NCBI GenBank assembly: GCA_013288235.1
Contig: JABDCF010000038.1
Span: 1 to 33,476 of the forward strand
From: Bacteroidota bacterium
GTDB lineage: Bacteria > Bacteroidota > Bacteroidia > Sphingobacteriales > Sphingobacteriaceae
Reading direction: 5' to 3'
Length of the DNA stretch: 33,476 nt
Made by a program: the position numbers and the translations under genes
Part shown: piece after piece, positions 1-7,268 of the stretch
Layout: each line of letters opens with the position of its first letter
How positions within the stretch are numbered: position 1 is the first letter of the stretch
Notes under the pieces: model-generated
What the model saw: the letters and a program-made list of their open reading frames with translations, nothing else
The model's database searches: none
What the model was told of the DNA's origin: nothing

Positions 1-88
1 GTAGAGACGCAATATTTGCGTCTCCGACATGCAAGAATGATCTATAAATTCTTAAACAATCAAGAGACGCAAAGTATTGCGTCTCTAC
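1..88. repeat. Double GAGACGCAA hairpin element
   Basis: Two small perfect hairpins lie here: GAGACGCAA/TTGCGTCTC at 4-12 and 16-24, and AGAGACGCAA/TTGCGTCTCT at 63-72 and 77-86. The outer ends, GTAGAGACGCAA at 1-12 and TTGCGTCTCTAC at 77-88, are also perfect inverted copies, so the whole 88 bp could fold as one unit. It ends 10 bp before the ketosynthase start codon at 99. A further copy is at 7138-7160, and related arms occur at 15395-15452. Confidence 0.85.
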
Positions 89-98
89 ATTAAAAAAC

Positions 99-1310
99 AT
101 GAATATAAATTCATCGGTATATGTGGCAGGTTTGGGGGTTATTTCGGCGATAGGGAATAATGTTGCTGAACACCTTATTTCTTTTGAGCGGGAAGAGGCC
201 GGCATGGGGGATATTACCATGATGGATACTATTCACCGTAAAAAGCTGCCAGTAGCCGAGGTGAAGTTGAGTAACGAAGAACTGGCATCAGTTGCAGGCT
301 TGCCTGCGGATATGAGCCGTACTGCTTCGCTAAGCCTGATTGCGGCCAGGGAAGCGCTGGATGATGCTGCCATTCCCGCTATAGATACTTTGCGCACAGG
401 TTTTGTTTCGGCAAATACAGTAGGCGGAATGGACAGGAGCGAGCATTTTTTTGTTGATTTTATTAAAGATGATAGTAAAGGCAAGCTGAGAAACGTATTT
501 GACCACGAATGCGGCAGCATGACCGAAATTGTGGCCGACCAATTGGGCATAAAAGATTTTTTAACCACCATCAGCACAGCCTGTTCATCATCTGCAAATG
601 CTATATTTTACGCCGCAAGGCTTATAAAAAACAACGTGCTTGATGTTGCCATTGCAGGGGGCACCGATGCCCTTACCAAGTTTACCCTCAATGGCTTTAA
701 TACCTTGATGATATTGGACGATGAATTTTGCAAACCTTTTGATGAACACCGCGAAGGCTTGAACCTTGGCGAAGGCGCAGGCTACCTGGTGCTCGTATCG
801 GAAAAAGTGGCAAAAACCTTAAATAAAAAGCCTTACTGCAAACTAAGCGGCTATAATAACAGCAATGATGCCTACCATCAAACGGCCTCATCGCCTGATG
901 GCACGGGATCCTATTTAGCCATGAAGGGTGCATTGGAAAGAAGTGGTTTGGCTACATCGGATATCGATTATATCAATTTGCATGGCACGGGCACGCCGAA
1001 TAACGACAGCGCGGAAGGTACAGCTATTAAAAGGCTTTTTGAGCCTGATTATCCGCCAATGAGTTCTACCAAATCATTTACCGGGCATACGCTTGGCGCA
1101 AGCGGCGGACTGGAGGCAGTGTTTTCAGTATTGGCTATAAAACATGGGCTCATTTATCCAAATCTTCGTTTTGAAACACGCATGAATGAATTGCCGGTTG
1201 ATCCTGCAAAAAAGTTTTTGAAAGGGCAAAATATAAACCATGTAATGTCAAACTCGTTTGGTTTTGGCGGGAATTGTACATCATTAATATTTTCGGGGAC
1301 CTACATATGA
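99..1310 (+). CDS. Beta-ketoacyl-ACP synthase (KAS II / FabF-like), aryl-polyene/flexirubin type
   Basis: A condensing enzyme of 403 residues that would extend an acyl-ACP chain by decarboxylative Claisen condensation with malonyl-ACP in the cytoplasm. The full KAS II triad is visible: Cys162 in STACSSSAN, His295 in NLHGTGTPNND and His330 in SFTGHTLGASGG. The GLNLGEGAG glycine motif is near residue 225. Length is normal for FabF (about 410). The next gene is the chain-length-factor-like partner, overlapping by 4 bp (ATGA), which implies translational coupling and a KS/CLF heterodimer as in type II polyketide and aryl-polyene systems. The start at 99 sits just after a hairpin repeat with no clear Shine-Dalgarno, which is usual in Bacteroidota. 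The family is certain; the pathway is inferred from neighbours and from the second gene block at 8034-15206. Confidence 0.92.
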   Translation: MNINSSVYVAGLGVISAIGNNVAEHLISFEREEAGMGDITMMDTIHRKKLPVAEVKLSNEELASVAGLPADMSRTASLSLIAAREALDDAAIPAIDTLRTGFVSANTVGGMDRSEHFFVDFIKDDSKGKLRNVFDHECGSMTEIVADQLGIKDFLTTISTACSSSANAIFYAARLIKNNVLDVAIAGGTDALTKFTLNGFNTLMILDDEFCKPFDEHREGLNLGEGAGYLVLVSEKVAKTLNKKPYCKLSGYNNSNDAYHQTASSPDGTGSYLAMKGALERSGLATSDIDYINLHGTGTPNNDSAEGTAIKRLFEPDYPPMSSTKSFTGHTLGASGGLEAVFSVLAIKHGLIYPNLRFETRMNELPVDPAKKFLKGQNINHVMSNSFGFGGNCTSLIFSGTYI

Positions 1311-2371
1311 GTATATATATCCGTTCATCTGCCTGTATATCGCCGCAAAATACTTTCGGGAATGTTGATTTTTTAGCAGAAGTTGTTGAATATAACGGCA
1401 CCCGTTTAAAAGCAATTGAGCCTGATTATAAAGAGTTTGTCGATCCGAAACTGATCCGCAGGATGAGCCATATTATTAAAATGGGGGTGGCTGCTGCGAT
1501 GCAATGCCTAAAAAACGGCGAAACTGAAATGCCGGGCGCTATAATTACAGGCACTGCTTATGGCTGCCTGGAAGACACGGTAACATTTTTAACCCGGATC
1601 ATCGAGCAGGATGAAGAACTGCTGCCGCCTACTGCATTCATACAATCCACCCATAATACAGTCGCAGCACAAATTGCATTGATGCTCAAGTGCCATCAAT
1701 ACAACAATACATTTGTGCATAAAGGTATTTCGTTTGAGAGTGCATTGCTTGATGCTACCATGCTTTTAAATGAAAACGAGGCCGATAATATTTTAGTTGG
1801 CGGCGCCGATGAAATGACAGATACCAGCTTTACCATATTAAGTCGCCTGGGGCTTTATAAACGCTGGCCGGTATCAAATTTAAATCTTTATGCCACCAAA
1901 ACGAGGGGTACTATGGGTGGCGAAGGTGCGGCATTTTTCCTGTTGACCGATAAAACTTCTGATAGCAACGTTGCTGAACTTACAGCCATCCGCACCATAT
2001 ACAAACCGGAAAGCCTTGAAGATATTGAAAGAAGGGTGATAGATTTTCTTGCCGAAAATGATTTAACGATAGATGATATTGATTTGGTGATAACCGGTAA
2101 AAGCGGCGATACGGCACACGATGATATTTACGAACAGTTAAACCAGTCTCTTTTTAAGGGCAATAACCTGGGAAATTATAAGCATTTGTGCGGAGAATAC
2201 CCAACATCATCGGCATTTGCCTTGTGGCTGGCGTCAAATATCATAAAAACTGGAATTGTACCGGATGCGGTTGTTGAGCGTCACACGAAAGCTGGCGCCC
2301 CAAAAAGAATATTAACCTACAACCACTATCAAAAAATATATCATTCATTAATGCTGGTTTCGGCCATTTAG
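1307..2371 (+). CDS. Chain-length-factor-like ketosynthase without catalytic residues
   Basis: A 354-residue ketosynthase-fold protein. The start at 1307 is chosen because its ATG overlaps the stop of the preceding ketosynthase (ATGA) and the family begins close to SIYIRSSACISPQ; an upstream in-frame ATG at 1274 lies deep inside that gene. Aligned by eye to its neighbour, the nucleophile region reads FVHKGISFESALLDA where the partner has STACSSSANAIF, so the cysteine is absent. The two histidine positions read ITGKSGDT and CGEYPTSS, so both histidines are also missing. This fits a non-catalytic partner (CLF, ApeC-like) that helps set chain length. FIQSTHNTVAAQIA is typical of such proteins in Bacteroidota pigment clusters. 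The role as partner of the 99-1310 product is inferred from coupling. Confidence 0.85.
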   Translation: MSIYIRSSACISPQNTFGNVDFLAEVVEYNGTRLKAIEPDYKEFVDPKLIRRMSHIIKMGVAAAMQCLKNGETEMPGAIITGTAYGCLEDTVTFLTRIIEQDEELLPPTAFIQSTHNTVAAQIALMLKCHQYNNTFVHKGISFESALLDATMLLNENEADNILVGGADEMTDTSFTILSRLGLYKRWPVSNLNLYATKTRGTMGGEGAAFFLLTDKTSDSNVAELTAIRTIYKPESLEDIERRVIDFLAENDLTIDDIDLVITGKSGDTAHDDIYEQLNQSLFKGNNLGNYKHLCGEYPTSSAFALWLASNIIKTGIVPDAVVERHTKAGAPKRILTYNHYQKIYHSLMLVSAI

Positions 2372-2380
2372 GTTTTTGAC

Positions 2381-2764
2381 ATGCCGCAAAAAAACGACGC
2401 TTTATTTAGTATCAGTAAACTGGCACATCAGGATGGCTGCATTAATGCCATGCTTGATATTAATAAAGATTGCGACATATTTAACGGGCATTTCCCTGGT
2501 CAGCCGGTAGTGCCCGGCGCTTGCATGCTGCAAATTGTAAAAGAGGTTTTGGAAGCTGCTTTGAATGTCTCTTTACGATTAAAAAAAGCCGATCATTTGA
2601 AATTTATGGCAATGATCGATCCGGGCAGCACACAAACGGTTGAATTGGATATAGCTTATAAATTTATTGAAGGCGATATTCATGTAGCAGCAAAACTAAT
2701 GAATGGCGATGTTGTTTGTTTCAAGTTGCAGGGGAGTTTTGTAACCGGAATGCCTTACTTTTGA
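2381..2764 (+). CDS. FabZ-like 3-hydroxyacyl-ACP dehydratase (hotdog fold)
   Basis: A 127-residue single hotdog-domain protein. The FabZ signature is clear: NGHFPGQPVVPGACMLQ around residues 36-51, with the catalytic-type His37. The position 14 residues after this histidine, a glutamate in classical FabZ, is Gln51 here, which may change or weaken dehydration. The expected job is to remove water from the 3-hydroxyacyl-ACP after ketoreduction, leaving the double bonds of a polyene. It begins 9 bp after the chain-length-factor gene and is co-oriented, so the three form an operon. A second, more divergent dehydratase of the pathway lies at 10979-11401. The fold is sure; activity is less sure because of Gln51. 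Confidence 0.82.
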   Translation: MPQKNDALFSISKLAHQDGCINAMLDINKDCDIFNGHFPGQPVVPGACMLQIVKEVLEAALNVSLRLKKADHLKFMAMIDPGSTQTVELDIAYKFIEGDIHVAAKLMNGDVVCFKLQGSFVTGMPYF

Positions 2765-2768
2765 AACA

Positions 2769-3563
2769 ATGTCAAAGCAATACCATAAAGAAAGCCAGGC
2801 AAACCAATACGATAAGATATTCCGTGAAAATATGGAAGCCGCTTTGCCCGGCATTATTGAGCATGTGCTTGGATTGGATATAGTGCATAGTGAGGAGATC
2901 CCGGATGATATTCAACATACCAAAGAACGCAAGCCCGACCTGCTCAAAAAAGTAACAGACAGCTCGGGTAAAGTTTTCATACTTCATATTGAGTACCAGG
3001 TAAAAAATGAAAACGAAATGGTTTACCGTATGGCAGAATACCACGTTATGTTGCTGCGAAAATATTCACTGCCAGTTGAACAGTTTGTCCTTTTTATGGG
3101 TACGGGAAAAGCCTGTATGCCGACAGAGATCAACGAAGACAGGCTTAAATTCAGTTACCGGCTGATAACCATTTCAGAAATTAATTATAAAATATTTTTA
3201 AAATCTGACAAAGCGGAGGAGAAAATACTGGCAATATTAGCTAACTTTGAGAATGACGGCGAAGTTGTGGCCCTGCAAAATATTTTAAAAGGCGTGCAGG
3301 CCGGCACTCAAGGAGATTTTGCCGAAAGCCGTTATTTTGAACAATTGAGAATTTTGGCGCAATTACGTAAATTAGATATTAAATTTGCAGAAGCTATGGA
3401 ATCGATAACAAAATTTTTTAAAGAAGAAAAAGACCCGTTTTTCCAAAGGGGCGAAGCAAAAGGCAGGAAAGAAGTTGCCAAGGAAATGAAAAAGGACGGC
3501 ATCCCTGTTGACCAAATTGCTAAATTCACTAAACTTTCTCTTGAGGAAATAGAAAAACTTTAA
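2769..3563 (+). CDS. Rpn-family / PD-(D/E)XK nuclease-like putative transposase
   Basis: A 264-residue protein resembling the Rpn (YhgA-like) recombination-promoting nuclease family, often annotated as PDDEXK transposase. The nuclease core shows KPD (Asp57) and, after a short loop, ILHIEYQ with Glu75 and Gln77, giving a D...ExQ variant of the active site. The C-terminal third is helical and charged, ending in the motif typical of the family, GRKEVAKEMKKDG followed by VDQIAKFTKLSLEEIEKL, which has the look of a small helix-turn-helix. It starts only 4 bp after the dehydratase stop on the same strand, so it may be read from the biosynthetic operon although its function is unrelated. It probably represents an insertion at the operon end. 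No terminal inverted repeats were found around it. Confidence 0.8.
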   Translation: MSKQYHKESQANQYDKIFRENMEAALPGIIEHVLGLDIVHSEEIPDDIQHTKERKPDLLKKVTDSSGKVFILHIEYQVKNENEMVYRMAEYHVMLLRKYSLPVEQFVLFMGTGKACMPTEINEDRLKFSYRLITISEINYKIFLKSDKAEEKILAILANFENDGEVVALQNILKGVQAGTQGDFAESRYFEQLRILAQLRKLDIKFAEAMESITKFFKEEKDPFFQRGEAKGRKEVAKEMKKDGIPVDQIAKFTKLSLEEIEKL

Positions 3564-3685
3564 TTCTTTAAGATTCCATTCGTTCTAACCCATTCAGCCC
3601 AAAGCTTAAGTGCCTTTAAACGGTCGGAGAAATTGGCTATAGTAAAACCCGGCTTAATACTTTCAACTAAAGACTTCAGACTCAA
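3560..3685 (-). CDS. Possible 41-residue ORF between convergent genes
   Basis: An open frame on the minus strand starts at a TTG directly after the prephenate dehydrogenase stop and ends with a TAA that overlaps the stop of the Rpn-like gene. The peptide contains SIKPGFTIANFSDRLK and LKLWAEWVRTNG, which has the composition of a folded amphipathic protein rather than random sequence. No ATG is available. It could be a coupled small protein, or the C-terminal remnant of a lost gene. I do not recognise it. Confidence 0.25.
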   Translation of the reverse strand: MSLKSLVESIKPGFTIANFSDRLKALKLWAEWVRTNGILKN

Positions 3686-3686
3686 A

Positions 3687-4946
3687 TCACCCCATCATCA
3701 GCCTCCTGATCAACTCCGCGCTTTGTTTGTTGCCTTCTTCAAGCCGGCCGTCAAAAAATGCCTGAACTTCGGTGAAATGCTTTTTGTAGCCTTCCATATC
3801 GCCATAACCGATAATTGACGACCATTCCCGCACAGCCGAATGAAACTCCAAATCGTCGCCGCGGATGGTTTTATCGTAAAGGGCAGTTTCTATAGATTCT
3901 TCCAGCAGTTCTTCGTTTTTAAACAGGTATTCGGCAATGCCGAGGCGCAGGCGGAAAGGCGGCGTTTGGCAGATCAAATTATCGTATGGGTTTACGCCCA
4001 GGTGATACCAGGCATCAACCATGCTTAAAATACTTAAATGTGAGTTTGGCTTTTGCTGTTCGGGCTTTTGCGACAGGGAAAACTCTTTCATCACCGCATC
4101 ATTCAGCATAATAGGCTTACGGCTTTCGTGAAAAACAAAATCGCGGGCACGGTAAAGCCTTGCCCTGAATGTTTCTTCTTCCTCCTTTATCATCAACTTA
4201 AACAACTCCGATTCGGATATGGCATAACGTTTTACTTGCTGCCGGGCGTAAGGGTTTAAAATAGCCAAACCGGCATATACGTGCGCTTTGTAGCTAAAAA
4301 TACGCAGCGTGGTTAAAATCTTTACATTATCGATGCCTCCGATATACGAAGCATTTTCCCAGGGAAAAAACCCCGCCGATTTCCACGCCGTGCCCATGCT
4401 TTCGAAACCTACATGCGTTACAGCCTGGGTATCGGCCACTATTTTATCATGTTCATGGTAATTGTCCATCTCCACAATATCCGAACCAATGGCCGTAAAA
4501 AGATCAAGCATGCGCTGGTAAGCTTCATCATCCGCACGGTGACGGATCAAAATGAGTGTTTGTCCTTTAGGCTTGAAACCGGGCCCGTGCATGCCATGAA
4601 AAGTTATGATCTGTGCATCGGCAGGCAGGTACTTTTCAAAAGCCTCAATTTCGGGCGTCTTTACCGATGTCTGGCCGGCCACAATCGCCCCGTATTTGGT
4701 GGAATGGCCACATTCGGCCACTACTTTAGCTATTTTTTCGGCCTCAACAGCATAAATAATAAGGTCGCTGATGCGGGATACATCCATCCCGTCTTCTAAA
4801 ACTTTTATGTCGTAAGGGCCAAGTTCTTCCTCCAGTTTATCACGGTTTTCGGGCAGGTCGCAGCCGCAAACCTGGTAGCCGGCATCAGCAAATGCTTTAG
4901 CATATAAACGCCCCATATCGCCCAGGCCAATAATACCTATATTCAT
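3687..4946 (-). CDS. Prephenate dehydrogenase, yeast Tyr1-like long form
   Basis: A 419-residue protein with an N-terminal Rossmann motif, IGIIGLGDMG (GxGxxG at residues 7-12), expected to oxidise and decarboxylate prephenate to 4-hydroxyphenylpyruvate, the step leading to tyrosine. Length and wording match my memory of fungal Tyr1 much better than the roughly 280-residue bacterial TyrA: EIEAFEKYLP, HGMHGP, EHDKIVADTQAVTH, SMGTAW, HVYAGLAILNP, NSHLSIL and DDLEFHSAVREWSS all have close Tyr1 counterparts. The start at 4946 is chosen because the Rossmann strand begins there; the 21 upstream in-frame codons come from a heptamer repeat array. The gene stands alone and divergent from 5171. A link to the nearby tyrosine ammonia-lyase (tyrosine supply for pigment) is inference. 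Confidence 0.85.
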   Translation of the reverse strand: MNIGIIGLGDMGRLYAKAFADAGYQVCGCDLPENRDKLEEELGPYDIKVLEDGMDVSRISDLIIYAVEAEKIAKVVAECGHSTKYGAIVAGQTSVKTPEIEAFEKYLPADAQIITFHGMHGPGFKPKGQTLILIRHRADDEAYQRMLDLFTAIGSDIVEMDNYHEHDKIVADTQAVTHVGFESMGTAWKSAGFFPWENASYIGGIDNVKILTTLRIFSYKAHVYAGLAILNPYARQQVKRYAISESELFKLMIKEEEETFRARLYRARDFVFHESRKPIMLNDAVMKEFSLSQKPEQQKPNSHLSILSMVDAWYHLGVNPYDNLICQTPPFRLRLGIAEYLFKNEELLEESIETALYDKTIRGDDLEFHSAVREWSSIIGYGDMEGYKKHFTEVQAFFDGRLEEGNKQSAELIRRLMMG

Positions 4947-4978
4947 GGTGCTAATATATTGTTTAGATTTGAGAAGTC

Positions 4979-5101
4979 CATAGACCATGGTCCATAGCTC
5001 ATGGTTCATGGCTCATGGTTCATGGCTCATAGTTCATAGATAATGGGGTAAATACTTGCAGAAAAGCCATGGACTATGAGCCATGAGCTATGAACTACAA
5101 A
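4979..5101. repeat. Degenerate heptamer array with inverted partner
   Basis: Nine units of a 7-bp period built on CATGGTT/CATGGCT/CATAGTT run from 4979 to 5041. After 25 bp of unique sequence an inverse-sense array of CCATGGA/CTATGAG/CCATGAG/CTATGAA follows at 5067-5101. The two halves are approximately complementary and can fold into a long imperfect hairpin in the divergent promoter region of the prephenate dehydrogenase gene and the 5171 gene. The same words reappear at 25981-26008. Confidence 0.85.
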
Positions 5102-5106
5102 ACAAA

Positions 5107-5141
5107 TCTCACATCTCATATCTCACTTCTCAATTCTAAAT
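5107..5141. repeat. TCTCANN heptamer array
   Basis: Five consecutive 7-bp units, TCTCACA, TCTCATA, TCTCACT, TCTCAAT and TCTAAAT, end 29 bp before the start codon at 5171. The vocabulary is the same as in the arm at 16588-16622. Confidence 0.8.
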
Positions 5142-5170
5142 ACTAATTTTACTTTATAAACTAAATCAAC

Positions 5171-5899
5171 ATGTTGAGGATACCCGTTATAATTTTACTT
5201 GTTTGCAGTATCATATCATTAACCTACGCACAGGACAGCCTAAAAAAGAAAGCCCCTGCACAAACTGTTCCCGTAAAACCTTATCCTAAAACATATAAAT
5301 ACCATTCGTACCGTTATCGTGCAAAGGCAGATTCAATTGCAAAGGCAAAGGCGGCGCTTACCCCGGTAAAAACTGACACAGCGGCCCCTGCTCCTGCCCC
5401 GCCTGTTGTAGTTGATAAAAGCCTTAACGGACAGTACCAATACCTGTTAACCAAAGTATATCATTATCAGCAACCATTAATAGCGGCTTTATGGAAAAGC
5501 GCTTCGGATACCCTTGGTAGTAACCGCCGCAAACTACAATCTGCCCAAAGTAAACTGGCTATTCAAAATAAAACTATCGATAGTTTAAGTGCAGAAGTAG
5601 CCAATAAAGACAAAGCTGTTGCACAAACCGACGGCGTAGACGTTCTGGGTGTTGACCTTACAAAAACCACGTACAACCTTATTGTATGGGGCCTGGTCGC
5701 TATTTTTGGCATCACCGCTTTGGTGGTTATATTACGGTCGGGCGGCTTTAAACGCGAGGCCAGGTACCGTGTACAGCTTTATAACGAACTTGAAGAAGAG
5801 TTTAAAACCTACAAAACCAAAGCAAACGATAAAGAGAAAAAGCTGGCGCGGGAACTGCAAACAGAGCGCAATAAGCTGGATGATTTGTTGGGAAGATAG
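5171..5899 (+). CDS. Hypothetical exported/membrane protein with coiled coils
   Basis: I do not recognise this 242-residue protein. It has an N-terminal signal peptide (hydrophobic residues 4-19, probable cleavage after LTYA at residue 20) and a Pro/Ala/Lys-rich low-complexity stretch at about residues 22-82. A helical region at about 84-150 is rich in K, Q, S and A and looks like a coiled coil (KLQSAQSKLAIQNKTIDSLS). One transmembrane helix lies at about 167-188 (NLIVWGLVAIFGITALVVIL), followed by a strongly charged C-terminal coiled coil (ELEEEFKTYKTKANDKEKKL). The layout predicts a periplasmic stalk and a cytoplasmic coiled coil. It stands alone between repeat arrays. Coding is well supported by length, signal peptide and codon use; the function is unknown. 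Confidence 0.7.
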   Translation: MLRIPVIILLVCSIISLTYAQDSLKKKAPAQTVPVKPYPKTYKYHSYRYRAKADSIAKAKAALTPVKTDTAAPAPAPPVVVDKSLNGQYQYLLTKVYHYQQPLIAALWKSASDTLGSNRRKLQSAQSKLAIQNKTIDSLSAEVANKDKAVAQTDGVDVLGVDLTKTTYNLIVWGLVAIFGITALVVILRSGGFKREARYRVQLYNELEEEFKTYKTKANDKEKKLARELQTERNKLDDLLGR

Positions 5900-5907
5900 G
5901 CTTTGCT

Positions 5908-5942
5908 AAGTCAAAAGTCTTTAGTTTAAAGTCATAAGTCAG
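5908..5942. repeat. AAGTCNN heptamer array
   Basis: Five 7-bp units, AAGTCAA, AAGTCTT, TAGTTTA, AAGTCAT and AAGTCAG, lie right after the 5171-5899 gene. Confidence 0.8.
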
Positions 5943-5996
5943 ATTTTGTTCTTTCTTTAAATTGTAAGTAAGTCAAGAATTACCGTAAAACATTGC

Positions 5997-6425
5997 ATGA
6001 AAGCCTACCTGTTTGGATGGAACCCTGCTAAATTTAAATGGGAAAACCTGGATGAGGATATTGCAAAGCTTTCGACCACAGGCAAATTAGAAGATACCTG
6101 GAGCGTTGCAAGCCACAAAACCATACAACCGGGCGACAGGGCCTACATAGTGCGCGTTGGGCATGAGCCAAAAGGGATATTTGCTTCGGGATATATTTCA
6201 TCGAAGCCATTCCTTGCGTTGCGTATGGGCAGGACGTATTATCGTATAAATATAGCTTTGGATATTTTATTAAACCCGGATAAACAACCTATCCTCGGCC
6301 TCGATATTTTAAAAACCGGCAACCTCGCCACCCAAAACTGGACGCCGCAGGCATCGGGTATTTCGATAAGGCCTGAATTGGTTGATGAACTGGAAGGGGT
6401 TTGGCAAGATTTTTTGGAGCCTTAA
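5997..6425 (+). CDS. Stand-alone EVE/PUA-like domain protein
   Basis: A 142-residue protein beginning MKAYLFGWNPAKFKWENL, with a central SVASHKTIQPGDRAYIVRVG and EPKGIFASGYI, and a late NWTPQASGISI. This pattern resembles the EVE/PUA-like domain that precedes HNH or McrB-type modules in some restriction enzymes and that binds modified bases in RNA or DNA. Here no nuclease domain follows: the frame stops at 6425, followed by a heptamer array. It may be a genuine single-domain reader or the surviving head of a larger restriction gene. The start at 5997 is the only sensible ATG and matches the domain start. The family is recognised from motif memory only. Confidence 0.65.
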   Translation: MKAYLFGWNPAKFKWENLDEDIAKLSTTGKLEDTWSVASHKTIQPGDRAYIVRVGHEPKGIFASGYISSKPFLALRMGRTYYRINIALDILLNPDKQPILGLDILKTGNLATQNWTPQASGISIRPELVDELEGVWQDFLEP

Positions 6426-6437
6426 AGGGAAAATATT

Positions 6438-6479
6438 AATATCGAACAATGAATTTTGAATATCGAATTTCTAAGTTTA
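6438..6479. repeat. AATNTNG heptamer array
   Basis: Six 7-bp units, AATATCG, AACAATG, AATTTTG, AATATCG, AATTTCT and AAGTTTA, lie between the EVE-like and glyoxalase-like genes. Confidence 0.75.
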
Positions 6480-6533
6480 TAACTTTAATTTAAACCTCTC
6501 TGCCTTAACGCGGAGGTGAGTAGGCTGCATATT

Positions 6534-6905
6534 ATGGCAACAATTAAACCTGTGCTACGCATTTTTGATTATGATAAAACCATAGAGTTTTATGTTGACT
6601 GGCTTGGCTTTAAAATTGACTGGGAGCATACTTTTGGACCAGGCGCACCCAGGTTTATGCAGGTTTCGTTAGGCGATGTGTCTTTTTACCTGTCGGAACA
6701 TCACGGCGACGGTAGTCCGGGTGTGCATATTACTATCGCTGATTTTAAAGGGTTGCGGGCTTATCACAAGCAATTGATCGCCAAAAAATATAAATACAAC
6801 GGGCCCGGGCTGGAAGTCCCTTTTTGGGATGAGCATAGTATAACTGTCACAGTTATTGACCCGGTGGGGAACCAGATTACGTTTACGGAGAAAGAGGACC
6901 GCTGA
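6534..6905 (+). CDS. Glyoxalase-fold protein, bleomycin-resistance (Ble)-like
   Basis: A 123-residue VOC/glyoxalase-superfamily protein. It follows the bleomycin-binding protein pattern closely: PVLRIFDYDKTIEFYVDWLG, FKIDWEHTFGPGAPRFMQVS, FYLSEHHGDGSPG, and the closing VIDPVGNQITFTE. Family members bind bleomycin-type drugs without modifying them, or serve as dimeric metal enzymes. With no nearby resistance genes, a chromosomal housekeeping-like role cannot be excluded. The ATG at 6534 is preferred over a GTG at 6516 because homologues start at about (A)TIKPVLR; a CGGAGG motif lies at 6511-6516. The gene stands alone. Confidence 0.8.
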   Translation: MATIKPVLRIFDYDKTIEFYVDWLGFKIDWEHTFGPGAPRFMQVSLGDVSFYLSEHHGDGSPGVHITIADFKGLRAYHKQLIAKKYKYNGPGLEVPFWDEHSITVTVIDPVGNQITFTEKEDR

Positions 6906-7137
6906 TTTTATTGATTTTGGTGAGTTTTTATCTGGCGCGGGTAGGCCAAAAGCGTTATGATTCTCATGCCCCGCTGATAATTTAAAAACAATATCAGGAT
7001 TTATTCAGAGCATTTTAATGATTACTTTTGAATAATTCAGATGATTTAAGTTTTTTTTACGACATCAATATTCAAATTAAACCGCCCAAAATTTCGTAAA
7101 TTTGTATATACCGCTAACCAGCGCAGCCTAAACGCGG

Positions 7138-7160
7138 GAGACGCAAAGTATTTGCGTCTC
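7138..7160. repeat. GAGACGCAAA hairpin
   Basis: Perfect 10-bp arms, GAGACGCAAA at 7138-7147 and TTTGCGTCTC at 7151-7160, are separated by GTA. This is the same family as the double element at 1-88. Confidence 0.85.
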
Positions 7161-7268
7161 TACGAGATATATTTTCGTTTTTTCAACCAAAAAACAGCTA
7201 CTTTTGCTCTCTTTTTTGTATATTTAATTAATTTTCAGATAGTTGTGTTTTCACAACATCAAATTTTT

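Noticed and set aside
2769..3563. Rpn-like gene as a complete transposon
   Set aside because: No terminal inverted repeats or target duplications were found next to the gene.
4947..5009. Upstream extension of prephenate dehydrogenase by 21 codons
   Set aside because: The codons are heptamer-repeat sequence and precede the Rossmann strand that normally begins the protein.
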